Shown here one piece after another: positions 15,182 through 23,688 of a DNA stretch of 64,000 nt. The translations under genes and the position numbers were made by a program. The notes beneath the pieces were generated by a model. The model had not been told where the DNA came from. It made no database searches and saw nothing but the letters and a program-made list of their open reading frames with translations. Within the stretch, counting starts at the first letter, position 1. Each line of letters opens with the position of its first letter. Source of the DNA: Butyrivibrio fibrisolvens (lineage in GTDB: Bacteria; Bacillota; Clostridia; Lachnospirales; Lachnospiraceae); NCBI RefSeq assembly GCF_023206215.1, contig NZ_CP065800.1, positions 1,612,001-1,676,000 on the forward strand. The letters run 5' to 3'.

Positions 15182-17806
15182 ATGGATAAAGAGAGATTGC
15201 CTAGAGATCTTACAACTGAAGAGTTTTATAAAAATTATTTAGGTGCCGCAGGTCAAGAAGGAGAAGATGATCCAAATCCTGCGGATTCTGTAGATGCGCC
15301 GCATGATAGCGAGGAAGACGAGCAGATCAAGACGCAGAAAGCCTTGGAAGAGGTTCAGGCTATCGAGTATGAAAAGGAGCTTTCGTTATGCGAAAAGCTA
15401 GGCGGTGACATTGACAATATAAGAAGCAAGAAGCTTGACTATAACCAGCTGGTAGAAGTTCGCAAAGGCCTTGAATCAGGGGTCGATGTTTCCAGATATA
15501 TGAATTCGTCCATGCCTTGGATGCTCATGGAAGAACTGCGCCTTGAGATGGAGCAGAATATTGATATGACCAAATTCAGGAAAGATGGTTATGACTTATC
15601 TCAGATCTATGAGATCCGGCAGGGACTATACAGTGGCATCAATGCAGCTGAGTATATAAAAAAAGACTACCTGGGCCCACAGATGAGGCAGATAAGACTT
15701 GGACTTGAAGCAGGTCTTCCCATAGTCTTTTACAAAGATCCTTTATATGATGCTGAGCAGATGCAGGAGATAAGATTAGGGCTTGTTGATAATATTGATA
15801 TATCAGCATATGCCAAATTTGCTATCCCCGCGATGAAGATGCGGGAAGCAAGAGAATGCATGAAATCCGGCCTTAATCTTACAACAGAAGAGATAAAGAA
15901 CAACTCAGCAGGCGTCCTTCGTGCCATGAAGCATGCCCATACCAGTCAGATAGACATTTCAGAATATGTCAGGCAAGGCTATGATGAAGACCAGCTTGAG
16001 CAGATTATAGCAGCCAGAGAAGAGCATCTTGATGATTTTGACAAATATCTCAATGTCGAGATAAGAGGCGAGAATCTTCGTGAGATCAGAATAGGTCTCA
16101 AGGAAGGTCTGGACGTATCCTTATATGCAGATCATGAATTCAACTGGCACCAGATGAGAGAGATAAGAAAAGGGCTTGAAAACCGCATTGATGTAAGCGT
16201 ATATGCCAAGCCCTTGTATCAGCCAAGGCAGATGCACGAGATCAGGAAGGGGCTTGAAGCTGGTATAGATGTATCCAAATATTCCAGCATGATCAATTCT
16301 GCAATGGATATGAAGACTATAAGACTTCGCCTTCAAAAGGGTGAGGACGCCGGTGTTGCTAACTCCATAAGCCTTCGCCTTGAAGATGATATAGAACGAA
16401 GGGACGGACATATAGCCGAAGAGGATTCCTCATCCTCCAGCAAATATAAATCATTTGATGGAACCGAAAAAGAAAAGAGGCATTTCCTCCAGATGACACC
16501 TGACGGTCTGAAGGCGTATCTGACCCTGCCAAGACTTAAGAGCGGGCGTTTGTATACTTTGGATTTTGTCTTAGAGCTTCTTGCCAAAGCGAATATTACA
16601 TTTGGTATCAAAAAAGATGTTATCAAAGACATGATAACCAATGAGAAGTATGAAGAGAAGAAACTTATAGCAGAAGGTTATGGCCCTACTTTTGGTAAAG
16701 ACGGCTACTACGAATTCTTTTTCGATAGAAAAATTCCTACAGATATCGAGTATACTCAGGACGGATCAGCCAATTTTGATAATGTCAGGTACTTCGCAAC
16801 TGTTAATGTCGGAGATAAGCTTGCAGTATACCATCCGGCAATTCATGGATCTGACGGCAAGACTATCAAGAATATCACACTCCCCGGCAAGAATGGCCGA
16901 GACCTTCCCATTATCAAAGGGCGAGGTTTTATGATCATGCCCGACCATAAGACTTTCTGTGCGACTGTATCAGGCGCTGTAAGATTTACTGACGGAGAGA
17001 TGATCATAAGCCCTCTAAAAGTCGTAGAAAGTACCAGAAAGCCACTGAACGTTGATTTTGTAGGTACAGTATGGGTTAAGGGAGAAGTTCCTTCCAGGTC
17101 TGTTATAAGAGCCAAAGGCGACGTTATCATAGATGGATATGCAGAAGGTACGACTATCGAAGCAGACGGAGATATAGTCTTTAGAAGCGGCTGTAATGGT
17201 CTTGAAGATATGGCCAAAATCTCTGCAGGCGGCAATATATATGCAAGATATCTTCAGAATCTTAATATCACGACCCATAAATCGATCTTTTGTAACGGCA
17301 TCGTCAATTGCAAGGCGGATGTTAGAGGAAGTGTTATGGTCTTTGGCGAGGAGGGATCCATAATAGGCGGAGATGTAGCAACTCAGATGGGTGTAAGTGC
17401 TGCAAGGATAGGAAGCGAAAGCGATATCAGGACTATCGTAAGAGTAGGAGTTACGTCCGAGCTTTTATACAATTTTAATGAGAACAAAAAAGATATAGAC
17501 AGAACCAAAGCAGAACTTGAAACTCTGTACAAAGAGCAAAAACGCATAGTAACCGCCAATGTAAACTCCAGAGAGCAGCTCCAGTGGAAGATCAAGATTA
17601 ACATGGCCGTTAGCACTAAGGAAAAAGAGCTTATGAGCTATGAGGAAAAAATGACAATGATGGCCGAGCAGATGAATAAAGTAAGAGGAGCCAGCATCAC
17701 CGCAAGAAGCATAATCTATGCCGGAGTCCTTCTTATAATCGATGGCAAACAGCTTGAAATCAATACTACCAGAGAAGAAAAGGGCGGAATTATATACAAG
17801 AAGTAG
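15182..17806 (+). CDS. FapA (DUF342) family protein with N-terminal IRxGL repeats
   Basis: 874 residues, well over the usual FapA length of about 450-650. Residues 1-75 are acidic. Residues about 80-395 hold about 12 units of 25-27 residues with consensus QMREIRKGLExGIDVSxYA, two units degenerate. A Ser/Glu linker follows (about 400-430), then the FapA/DUF342 region to the end: a beta-rich polymer-forming middle (residues about 500-770, rich in short GDV and GGN turns) and a C-terminal coiled coil (about 760-830). FapA proteins are linked to flagellar assembly and bactofilin-like scaffolds. The repeat is common in Firmicute surface and phage proteins and probably mediates protein contacts. 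No signal peptide. It is followed after 56 bp by the receiver/HD-GYP gene, suggesting one operon. Confidence 0.82.
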   Translation: MDKERLPRDLTTEEFYKNYLGAAGQEGEDDPNPADSVDAPHDSEEDEQIKTQKALEEVQAIEYEKELSLCEKLGGDIDNIRSKKLDYNQLVEVRKGLESGVDVSRYMNSSMPWMLMEELRLEMEQNIDMTKFRKDGYDLSQIYEIRQGLYSGINAAEYIKKDYLGPQMRQIRLGLEAGLPIVFYKDPLYDAEQMQEIRLGLVDNIDISAYAKFAIPAMKMREARECMKSGLNLTTEEIKNNSAGVLRAMKHAHTSQIDISEYVRQGYDEDQLEQIIAAREEHLDDFDKYLNVEIRGENLREIRIGLKEGLDVSLYADHEFNWHQMREIRKGLENRIDVSVYAKPLYQPRQMHEIRKGLEAGIDVSKYSSMINSAMDMKTIRLRLQKGEDAGVANSISLRLEDDIERRDGHIAEEDSSSSSKYKSFDGTEKEKRHFLQMTPDGLKAYLTLPRLKSGRLYTLDFVLELLAKANITFGIKKDVIKDMITNEKYEEKKLIAEGYGPTFGKDGYYEFFFDRKIPTDIEYTQDGSANFDNVRYFATVNVGDKLAVYHPAIHGSDGKTIKNITLPGKNGRDLPIIKGRGFMIMPDHKTFCATVSGAVRFTDGEMIISPLKVVESTRKPLNVDFVGTVWVKGEVPSRSVIRAKGDVIIDGYAEGTTIEADGDIVFRSGCNGLEDMAKISAGGNIYARYLQNLNITTHKSIFCNGIVNCKADVRGSVMVFGEEGSIIGGDVATQMGVSAARIGSESDIRTIVRVGVTSELLYNFNENKKDIDRTKAELETLYKEQKRIVTANVNSREQLQWKIKINMAVSTKEKELMSYEEKMTMMAEQMNKVRGASITARSIIYAGVLLIIDGKQLEINTTREEKGGIIYKK

Positions 17807-17862
17807 AGAGTATTTAGAATAAAGTATCGTTGGATTACAAGAAAAACAATACAGGTGATGAT

Positions 17863-19032
17863 ATGGCTGAAGAGAGAACCGAGAGTAAAACTACAATTCT
17901 CATAGTTGATGACTCCGAGATCAATCGCGATGTCCTTAAAGAGATATTCAAGGACGATTATACGATCCTGGAAGCTGATAATGGCAAGGCAGCGATAGAT
18001 ATGGTAGTCAAAAGCAGGGCATTCCTTGCAGCTATCCTTCTGGACATAAATATGCCCGAGATGGATGGCTTTGCTGTGCTTACAGAGATAGGTAAAGTCA
18101 AGCTTTTGGACAAGATTCCTGTTATCATGATAACCAGCGACACCTCTGCAGAGACAGAGAGAAGATGTTATGAACAAGGTGTCGCTGATGTTATATGTAA
18201 GCCTTTTGAACCACTTATAGTTAAACAGAAGGTCAGTAGATCCATAGAACTTATCCTTTCAAAAAGACATCTCGAAGAGCAGATAACTTCACAGACCAAG
18301 CTCCTTCGCGCCCAGTACCAGCAGCTTCAAAAGCAGCAGGAGATACTTAAGAAAAATAATGCGCTGATCGTTGAAAAGATCTGCACTATAGTTGAGTTCC
18401 GTAACCTTGAGTCAGGATATCATCTAAGGCGTATCCATGACTTTGTATCTATACTAGGCAGATACATCATGAATATGTATCCTGAGTACGGCCTTACACA
18501 GTATCAGGTTGATGTAATGGCAGATGCTTCTGCAATGCATGATATAGGCAAGATAACAGTCCCTGATACTATACTTCTAAAACCCGGACGACTTACAAGA
18601 GATGAATTTGAAGTTATGAAATCACATACTACAAGAGGATGTGATATTATCAGAATGCTTTCGGATATTCAGGACAAGGATTACTTTGAATACAGCTATG
18701 ATATATGCAGACACCATCATGAGAAGTATGATGGCAACGGATATCCTGACGGACTAAAAGGAGAAGACATCTCCATAGCAGCCCAGCTTACAGGCCTTGC
18801 GGATGTATACGATGCTCTTATCAGCGAAAGAGTCTATAAGGCAGCGTATTCTATGGACAAAGCCTTTGGAATGATCGTTAACGGTGAATGCGGCGTATTC
18901 AACCCCAAACTTATAAACTGCTTCAGGCAGGCCAAACTGGAGATGAACAATGCCTTCTTGAAGACCAAGATGAAGGAAAAAGAAGAGCTTAAGGCACTCC
19001 ACGGAGAAGATGATGATTATGACGATGATTAA
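17863..19032 (+). CDS. Response regulator with HD-GYP c-di-GMP phosphodiesterase domain
   Basis: 389 residues from ATG 17863, chosen over an upstream TTG (17830) because AGGTGAT lies 3 bases before it. Residues about 8-125 are a receiver domain (ILIVDDSEINRD; phospho-acceptor Asp in LLDINMPEMDGF; ITSDTS; CKPFEP). A coiled coil (about 140-175) leads to an HD-GYP domain: HDIGK near residue 226, HTTRG, HHHEKYDGNGYPDGL and LADVYDAL. All HD-GYP landmarks, including GYP, are intact, so hydrolysis of c-di-GMP is likely. The tail is acidic (ends EDDDYDDD). No histidine kinase is adjacent. The FapA neighbour and the surface proteins suggest a role in motility or attachment. Confidence 0.92.
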   Translation: MAEERTESKTTILIVDDSEINRDVLKEIFKDDYTILEADNGKAAIDMVVKSRAFLAAILLDINMPEMDGFAVLTEIGKVKLLDKIPVIMITSDTSAETERRCYEQGVADVICKPFEPLIVKQKVSRSIELILSKRHLEEQITSQTKLLRAQYQQLQKQQEILKKNNALIVEKICTIVEFRNLESGYHLRRIHDFVSILGRYIMNMYPEYGLTQYQVDVMADASAMHDIGKITVPDTILLKPGRLTRDEFEVMKSHTTRGCDIIRMLSDIQDKDYFEYSYDICRHHHEKYDGNGYPDGLKGEDISIAAQLTGLADVYDALISERVYKAAYSMDKAFGMIVNGECGVFNPKLINCFRQAKLEMNNAFLKTKMKEKEELKALHGEDDDYDDD

Positions 19033-19093
19033 GCGTAAATTGTAGACGTTTATAATAAACAAGGCAACGATCTCTGACTACGTGATAAATTTG

Positions 19094-19187
19094 AAAGATC
19101 TGACTGAGTAAAGGTAATCTACGTCAAAAGATCTGATAGGGAAAAGTGATCTACATCAAAAGATCTGATAGGGAAAGGCGATCTACT
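19094..19187 (+). repeat. Three tandem 32-bp repeats
   Basis: Three copies (19094, 19126, 19158) of a 32-bp unit starting AAAGATCTGATAGGGAAA and ending ATCTAC plus a short joint; copies 2 and 3 differ at few positions, copy 1 is more diverged. No coding content is seen. The rest of 19033-19326 is AT-rich and unremarkable. Confidence 0.75.
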
Positions 19188-19326
19188 GATAAATAAGGTG
19201 TCCATATCTGGCTATGCGATAGGTTTGAAGATGCTTGTGTTTCAGGAGATATACTGATAAAGATGGACATAATAGAGATAACAAAAATGCAATAAAACGA
19301 TTTTTAAAAAAAAATTGGAAAAATAG

Positions 19327-19355
19327 TTGACAAAACTATTAGGGTGTTATATTAT
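19327..19355 (+). promoter_or_regulatory. Promoter of tRNA-Arg
   Basis: TTGACA (19327-19332), 17-bp spacer, TATTAT (19350-19355), 45 bp before the tRNA. Confidence 0.85.
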
Positions 19356-19400
19356 TATATCCGTTGCTGATGCAAACACAGCGACGAACTAAATAAATAT

Positions 19401-19474
19401 GTGAGTGTAGCTCAGCTGGATAGAGCGTCTGGCTACGGACCAGAAGGTCGCGAGTTCGAATCTTGTCACTCACA
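19401..19474 (+). tRNA. tRNA-Arg (anticodon ACG)
   Basis: Cloverleaf: acceptor GTGAGTG/CACTCAC, D arm GCTC..GAGC, anticodon stem TCTGG/CCAGA with loop CTACGGA, T loop TTCGAAT. No encoded CCA. Monocistronic, with its own promoter and terminator. Confidence 0.95.
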
Positions 19475-19479
19475 TCTGT

Positions 19480-19505
19480 AAGCAGATTTCGTAAGAAATC
19501 TGCTT
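19480..19505 (+). terminator. Terminator of tRNA-Arg
   Basis: AAGCAGATTTC / GAAATCTGCTT, 11 bp with a 4-nt loop, followed by TTTTTA. Confidence 0.93.
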
Positions 19506-19540
19506 TTTTATTTTACATAATATTAAAGTAATTTGATTTT

Positions 19541-19558
19541 TTCGAAAACGTTTAAGAA
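19541..19558. promoter_or_regulatory. Distal LacI-type operator (site 1)
   Basis: TTCGAAAACGTTTAAGAA, same motif as the sites at 19806, 26189 and 26361. It lies about 265 bp upstream of the start-site operator, so it could support DNA looping or control a second, unseen promoter. Between 19559 and 19772 I see only AT-rich DNA. Confidence 0.7.
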
Positions 19559-19772
19559 TTTTTTACGTGATTTTCCCTTGATAACAAGTTGAAAAATGCA
19601 GCAATACAACGGAATGAGCAGAATAATATCGAAATAACAAATATTGCTGGAGGATGTATTTGAATATGTACCTTAATGCGAAAATTGTTAAGTACTTATG
19701 CAAATAGTACAAAATATATCATTATAATTGTTGAAAAAGTTAGAAATATGCCTATGAAGTGTGAAAAATGTA

Positions 19773-19823
19773 TTGCATTTCCGGTTAATATGATGTATAT
19801 TTAAATTACGAAAACGTTTGAGT
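19773..19823 (+). promoter_or_regulatory. Promoter and start-site operator of the sugar ABC operon (site 2)
   Basis: TTGCAT (19773-19778), 17-bp spacer, TATATT (19796-19801), then operator TTACGAAAACGTTTGAGT (19806-19823) over the predicted start. A repressor here would block transcription of the permease/lipoprotein operon. A further half-site, TTTTCGAAAA, is near 19843. Confidence 0.78.
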
Positions 19824-19948
19824 TGATAAAAGAGGGCTTCGGTTTTCGAAAATAATTCCGGAGCTATCAAAGAATCAAGAGGTAGTCATGAGTTAATGCA
19901 ACTTGCTAAGCACATGGCACCAACTAAAAAGAGGGCGAGGAGATAAAT

Positions 19949-20854
19949 ATGAAAAATTTCTGTAGTAATACCTGGAAACATCGGGCTCATGTAGTGATGG
20001 CACTTCCAGTGTTTCTGATTTTATTCTTCATAATGTATGTGCCTATGGCGGGTCTTGTCATGGCATTTAAAAATTTCGATTTTACCAAAGGTATTTGGGC
20101 AAGTCCATGGTGTGGGCTTGATAATTTCAAGTTTCTTATAGCTTCCAAAGCAACATTTTTATCTATAACAGGAAATACAATCTTGTATTATCTTCTTTTT
20201 ACAGCAGTCGGGACAGTTCTCAATGTTGCACTTGCAATAGCAATAGATCAGCTGATTCTCAAAAAGATGGCCAAGACAATGCAAACGCTGATGATTATCC
20301 CGGTATTTATCTCTTATGCGGCTGTTCAGTTTATTGTATATGCATTTATTAGTTCTGATACGGGTATTATCAATAACCTTTTTGGAACCAGCATAAGGTT
20401 TTATTCTGAAGCCGGATTGTGGCCCTGGATACTCCTTGTAGTCAAGATCTGGAAGGATACAGGTTATGGCTCGGTTCTGTATATGTCAGTTCTAGCAGGT
20501 ATTGACAACTCCTTGTATGAAGCTGCTGACATTGATGGTGCAAGCAAATGGCAACAGATAAGACATATCACACTTCCTTCACTGATACCTATGATAACGG
20601 TTATGCTTCTTTTGTCAGTCGGAAATGTTATGAGATCTGATACAGGTCTTTTTTATCAGGTAACAAGAAATAGCGGTATTCTTTATGATACTACACAGGT
20701 TATTGATTCATATGTACTGAATGCAATTTTCAAGAATTCAAATTTTGGATTTACTGCAGCTACATCATTCTTTCAATCGGTGGTTGGCCTTCTGCTTATG
20801 CTGTTTGCTAACTTTATGGTTCGAAAGATTGAACCTGAAAACGCATTATTCTGA
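19949..20854 (+). CDS. Sugar ABC transporter permease, LplB/MalF type
   Basis: 301 residues with about six membrane helices and the EAA loop EAADIDGASKWQQIRHITLP near residues 190-210, which docks the ATPase. It is one half of the channel, with the next gene. GAGGAGAT precedes ATG 19949. The operon is permease-permease-lipoprotein (19 and 66 bp gaps) with no ATPase gene, so a shared MsiK/MsmK-type ATPase encoded elsewhere is expected, as is usual for CUT1 systems. The divergent GH94 phosphorylase and shared operators imply uptake of a beta-linked disaccharide or oligosaccharide, probably cellobiose or cellodextrin. Substrate is inferred. Confidence 0.9.
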   Translation: MKNFCSNTWKHRAHVVMALPVFLILFFIMYVPMAGLVMAFKNFDFTKGIWASPWCGLDNFKFLIASKATFLSITGNTILYYLLFTAVGTVLNVALAIAIDQLILKKMAKTMQTLMIIPVFISYAAVQFIVYAFISSDTGIINNLFGTSIRFYSEAGLWPWILLVVKIWKDTGYGSVLYMSVLAGIDNSLYEAADIDGASKWQQIRHITLPSLIPMITVMLLLSVGNVMRSDTGLFYQVTRNSGILYDTTQVIDSYVLNAIFKNSNFGFTAATSFFQSVVGLLLMLFANFMVRKIEPENALF

Positions 20855-20873
20855 TTAAGGGAGGAGTAAAAAG

Positions 20874-21800
20874 ATGGCTAAGACTAAAGATTTGGATCTG
20901 GCTCCTTCCAAGAGAGACAGATTTGGAGTAGGACAATTTATACTTGCGATAATACTGTTGATATATACACTATTTTGTTCCTTACCGGTTCTTCTGGTGT
21001 TTATAGCAGCATTTACTGATGAAAAGTACATAACACAAAATGGCTTCTCATTTTTGCCAAAGAAGCTGTCACTTGTCGGATTTAATACGGTTCTTAGATA
21101 TGGAACACAGCTTGCGAGGTCATATGGAATTACGATATTCATAACTGTATTCGGAACACTTTTGGGACTTCTTGTAATGAGCATGTTTGCTTATTCTATA
21201 AGCCGTAGCGATTTTAGACTTGGTAAGTTTTTGTCAGTATATCTTCTTATACCGATGCTCTTTAATGGAGGGCAGCTTTCCGGATATATCGTATTTACAA
21301 GTTATTACGGATTAAAAGACAGCTTATGGCTCCTTATACTTCCGCTTTGTGTTTCAACTATGAATGTAATAATTCTTAGAACTTATATAGCCAATAGTAT
21401 CCCGGGCGAACTAATGGAAGCTGCCAAGATAGACGGTGCGGGAGAGTACAGAACTTTCTTCCAGATTGTTCTTCCTCTTTTAAAACCTTCACTTGCAGCA
21501 GTTGGATTCATGATGGCTACGGGCTATTGGAATGATTGGCAGAACGCTCTTTTGTATATAACAAGTGATAATAAAAAACCACTTCAGCTACTTCTTATAA
21601 ATATCCAAAAGAGTATAGAGTTCCTTCTTAACAACAACAACGTGCCTGCAGCAGCAAGAGCAGCTATGGGAGGTACAATTCCGCAGTATTCAGCAACAAT
21701 GGCAACAGTTGTAGTTGTAATAGCTCCTATTATGGTAATATACCCGTTTTTCCAGAAATATTTTATTAAAGGTCTTACTGTTGGTTCTGTAAAAGGTTGA
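20874..21800 (+). CDS. Sugar ABC transporter permease, YtcP/MalG type
   Basis: 308 residues, six membrane helices, EAA loop EAAKIDGAGEYRTFFQIVLP near residues 180-200. The C-terminal KYFIKGLTVGSVKG ending is typical of MalG-like permeases. GGGAGGAG precedes ATG 20874, and it starts 19 bp after the first permease, so it is translationally close and forms a heterodimer with it. Confidence 0.92.
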   Translation: MAKTKDLDLAPSKRDRFGVGQFILAIILLIYTLFCSLPVLLVFIAAFTDEKYITQNGFSFLPKKLSLVGFNTVLRYGTQLARSYGITIFITVFGTLLGLLVMSMFAYSISRSDFRLGKFLSVYLLIPMLFNGGQLSGYIVFTSYYGLKDSLWLLILPLCVSTMNVIILRTYIANSIPGELMEAAKIDGAGEYRTFFQIVLPLLKPSLAAVGFMMATGYWNDWQNALLYITSDNKKPLQLLLINIQKSIEFLLNNNNVPAAARAAMGGTIPQYSATMATVVVVIAPIMVIYPFFQKYFIKGLTVGSVKG

Positions 21801-21866
21801 TATTTTATCGTTTGCACAGCGCAGGCGAAAAATATATACTAAATCTTCTTTTAGGGAGGGAATAAG

Positions 21867-23432
21867 ATGAAGAGAAAGATTTTTTCAGTAACAATGGCAG
21901 CGGCTATGGCTATGTCGATGCTCGCAGGTTGCGGATCATCTACGACAGACACACAGACTGCTACAGACACCACCAATACCACTAATACCACTAATACCAC
22001 TGATACTACATCAGAAACAAATACAGCTTCTGAGAGTAGTGATTCTGGTGACGCTGTAACAATCAGTCTTTACAGATGTACATTCAACCTTGCAAGCCCT
22101 GATGGCGATCAGGTACAAAAGGTTGAGGATGCAATCAATGATTATATTGCTGATAAGATCAATGTCAGGATTGAACTTACAGATATTGGCTCAGGTGAAT
22201 ACACAGACAAGGCTAATCTGGCTCTTGCCAACAACGAGATCAACCTTCTCTGGACAGCATCATGGGAAGGAACAATCGGAACTAATGACCTTGTTCCTGC
22301 TAATGCTGTATATGATATTACAGATCTTCTTCCTGGTACAGACCTCTACAATTCAATGGATGAAGGCCAGTGGGAAGCAACCAAGTATGATGGCAAAAAC
22401 TATTTCATCCCTGTATACAAGGACAATGTAGAAGGTTATGACTTCATGTTCCGTCAAGATCTTATTGACAAGTATGGATGGGATATCACAACTGTTAAGG
22501 AACTTGCAGATCTTGAGCCAATGCTTGCTGATTGTAAGTCAGAAGGACTTAAATATCCTTTCCTTACACAGAAGACAGCAATGTTCTACAGATGGTACAT
22601 CGACAGCTTCGATTTCTTCACAGCTGATTCTTCTACAAACTTCTTTGCTGTAGACAGATCTACAAACGAAGTTGTTAATACTATCCAGACACCTGAATAT
22701 CTTGAGTTCTGTACACTTATGGCTCAGTGGGCTGATAAGGGTTACATCTCAGAAGATGATTATACAAAGGTTACTACTGATACAACAACTCAGACACAGG
22801 ATTGGGGTATTTCATGGTGGACAGATATTCCTGTAAATGATGAAGCAGATTCACGTTATGGCCAGGATGTAACAATGCAGAAGGCTACAGACAGATATGC
22901 TCATTCAACATCAGCTCTTGGTTCTTGCTACTGCGTAACAGCAAACAGCACAGCTGAGCAGGCTCAGGCTTGTATTGATTTCATGGGACTCCTTTACACA
23001 GATTCAACACTTGCTGATATATATACATTCGGTATCGAAGGTGAAGACTTCACATACAACGCAGATGGACAGGTCACACAGACATCTGAGAAGTACAACC
23101 ACTCAATGTGGGAATCAGCTTCAGCAACAATCGTTACACCACTTGATAACGAGCCAGCTAACAAGGCTGAACTCTATGAAGACTTCAATGGTGGCGCTAA
23201 CACATCTTGCGCAGCAGGTTTCAGATTTGACAAGAGCCCTGTAGAAGCTCAGTATACAGCATGTGCTAACCTTTTCGAGCAGTATGGATTCCCGCTTGAA
23301 AATGGTGGTATTCCTGAGAGCAAGGTTGCATCAACAATCGAAGAGTACCAGGCAGCACTTGACGCTGCAGGATATCAGGATGTTCTTGCTGAGTTCCAGT
23401 CACAGTATGATGCTTGGAAAGCTGCTCAATAA
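21867..23432 (+). CDS. Extracellular sugar-binding lipoprotein of the ABC transporter
   Basis: 521 residues. Lipoprotein signal with lipobox LAGC (Cys near residue 22), then a Thr/Asp/Asn linker made of repeated TNT/TDT units (about 27-55), then a family 1 solute-binding fold. Many Trp and Tyr residues (for example WTASWEGTIG, GISWWTDIP) suit stacking against sugars. GGGAGGG precedes ATG 21867. The length and the LplB/YtcP-type permeases fit the large LplA-type binding proteins. A strong terminator follows, closing the operon. Confidence 0.9.
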   Translation: MKRKIFSVTMAAAMAMSMLAGCGSSTTDTQTATDTTNTTNTTNTTDTTSETNTASESSDSGDAVTISLYRCTFNLASPDGDQVQKVEDAINDYIADKINVRIELTDIGSGEYTDKANLALANNEINLLWTASWEGTIGTNDLVPANAVYDITDLLPGTDLYNSMDEGQWEATKYDGKNYFIPVYKDNVEGYDFMFRQDLIDKYGWDITTVKELADLEPMLADCKSEGLKYPFLTQKTAMFYRWYIDSFDFFTADSSTNFFAVDRSTNEVVNTIQTPEYLEFCTLMAQWADKGYISEDDYTKVTTDTTTQTQDWGISWWTDIPVNDEADSRYGQDVTMQKATDRYAHSTSALGSCYCVTANSTAEQAQACIDFMGLLYTDSTLADIYTFGIEGEDFTYNADGQVTQTSEKYNHSMWESASATIVTPLDNEPANKAELYEDFNGGANTSCAAGFRFDKSPVEAQYTACANLFEQYGFPLENGGIPESKVASTIEEYQAALDAAGYQDVLAEFQSQYDAWKAAQ

Positions 23433-23518
23433 GACTTGTGATATATTGCTGGATATATCTTAATTGGATATGAATTCCAGGATACGCAATTTTGATTTGA
23501 CTTTATAGTAGATATTTA

Positions 23519-23561
23519 AAACGGCTAAAGCCCTAGAAATAGAGGTTTTAGCCGTTTTTGT
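23519..23561 (+). terminator. Terminator of the sugar ABC operon
   Basis: AAACGGCTAAAGCCCT / AGAGGTTTTAGCCGTTT, ending in TTTTTG. Confidence 0.88.
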
Positions 23562-23591
23562 TAATATAATTGCAGACTTCCTTTTTTTAGG

Positions 23592-23622
23592 CTTTGGGGA
23601 TGCTGGTCCGTCCAAGTAGGAG
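23592..23622. repeat. Half-relic of the palindromic element (subfamily B)
   Basis: CTTTGGGGATGCTGGTCCGT, then CCAAGTAGG, aligns with the right terminus of the element at 43650 (CTTTGGGGATACCGGCCCTT, then CCAAGTGGG). Only this terminus is clear; GACTTCC near 23575 may be what is left of the other end. It sits between two terminators. Confidence 0.55.
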
Positions 23623-23632
23623 CCGCTCGATT

Positions 23633-23681
23633 AACTCAAAAATCCCACCCTTGTGTATCGTAAGGGTGGGATTTTTGAGTT
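23633..23681. terminator. Bidirectional terminator between convergent operons
   Basis: Perfect 20-bp arms AACTCAAAAATCCCACCCTT (23633-23652) and its complement (23662-23681), 9-nt loop; A-rich and T-rich ends on both sides serve both strands. Lies 7 bp past the stop of the GH94 gene. Confidence 0.92.
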
Positions 23682-23688
23682 ACTGTTA

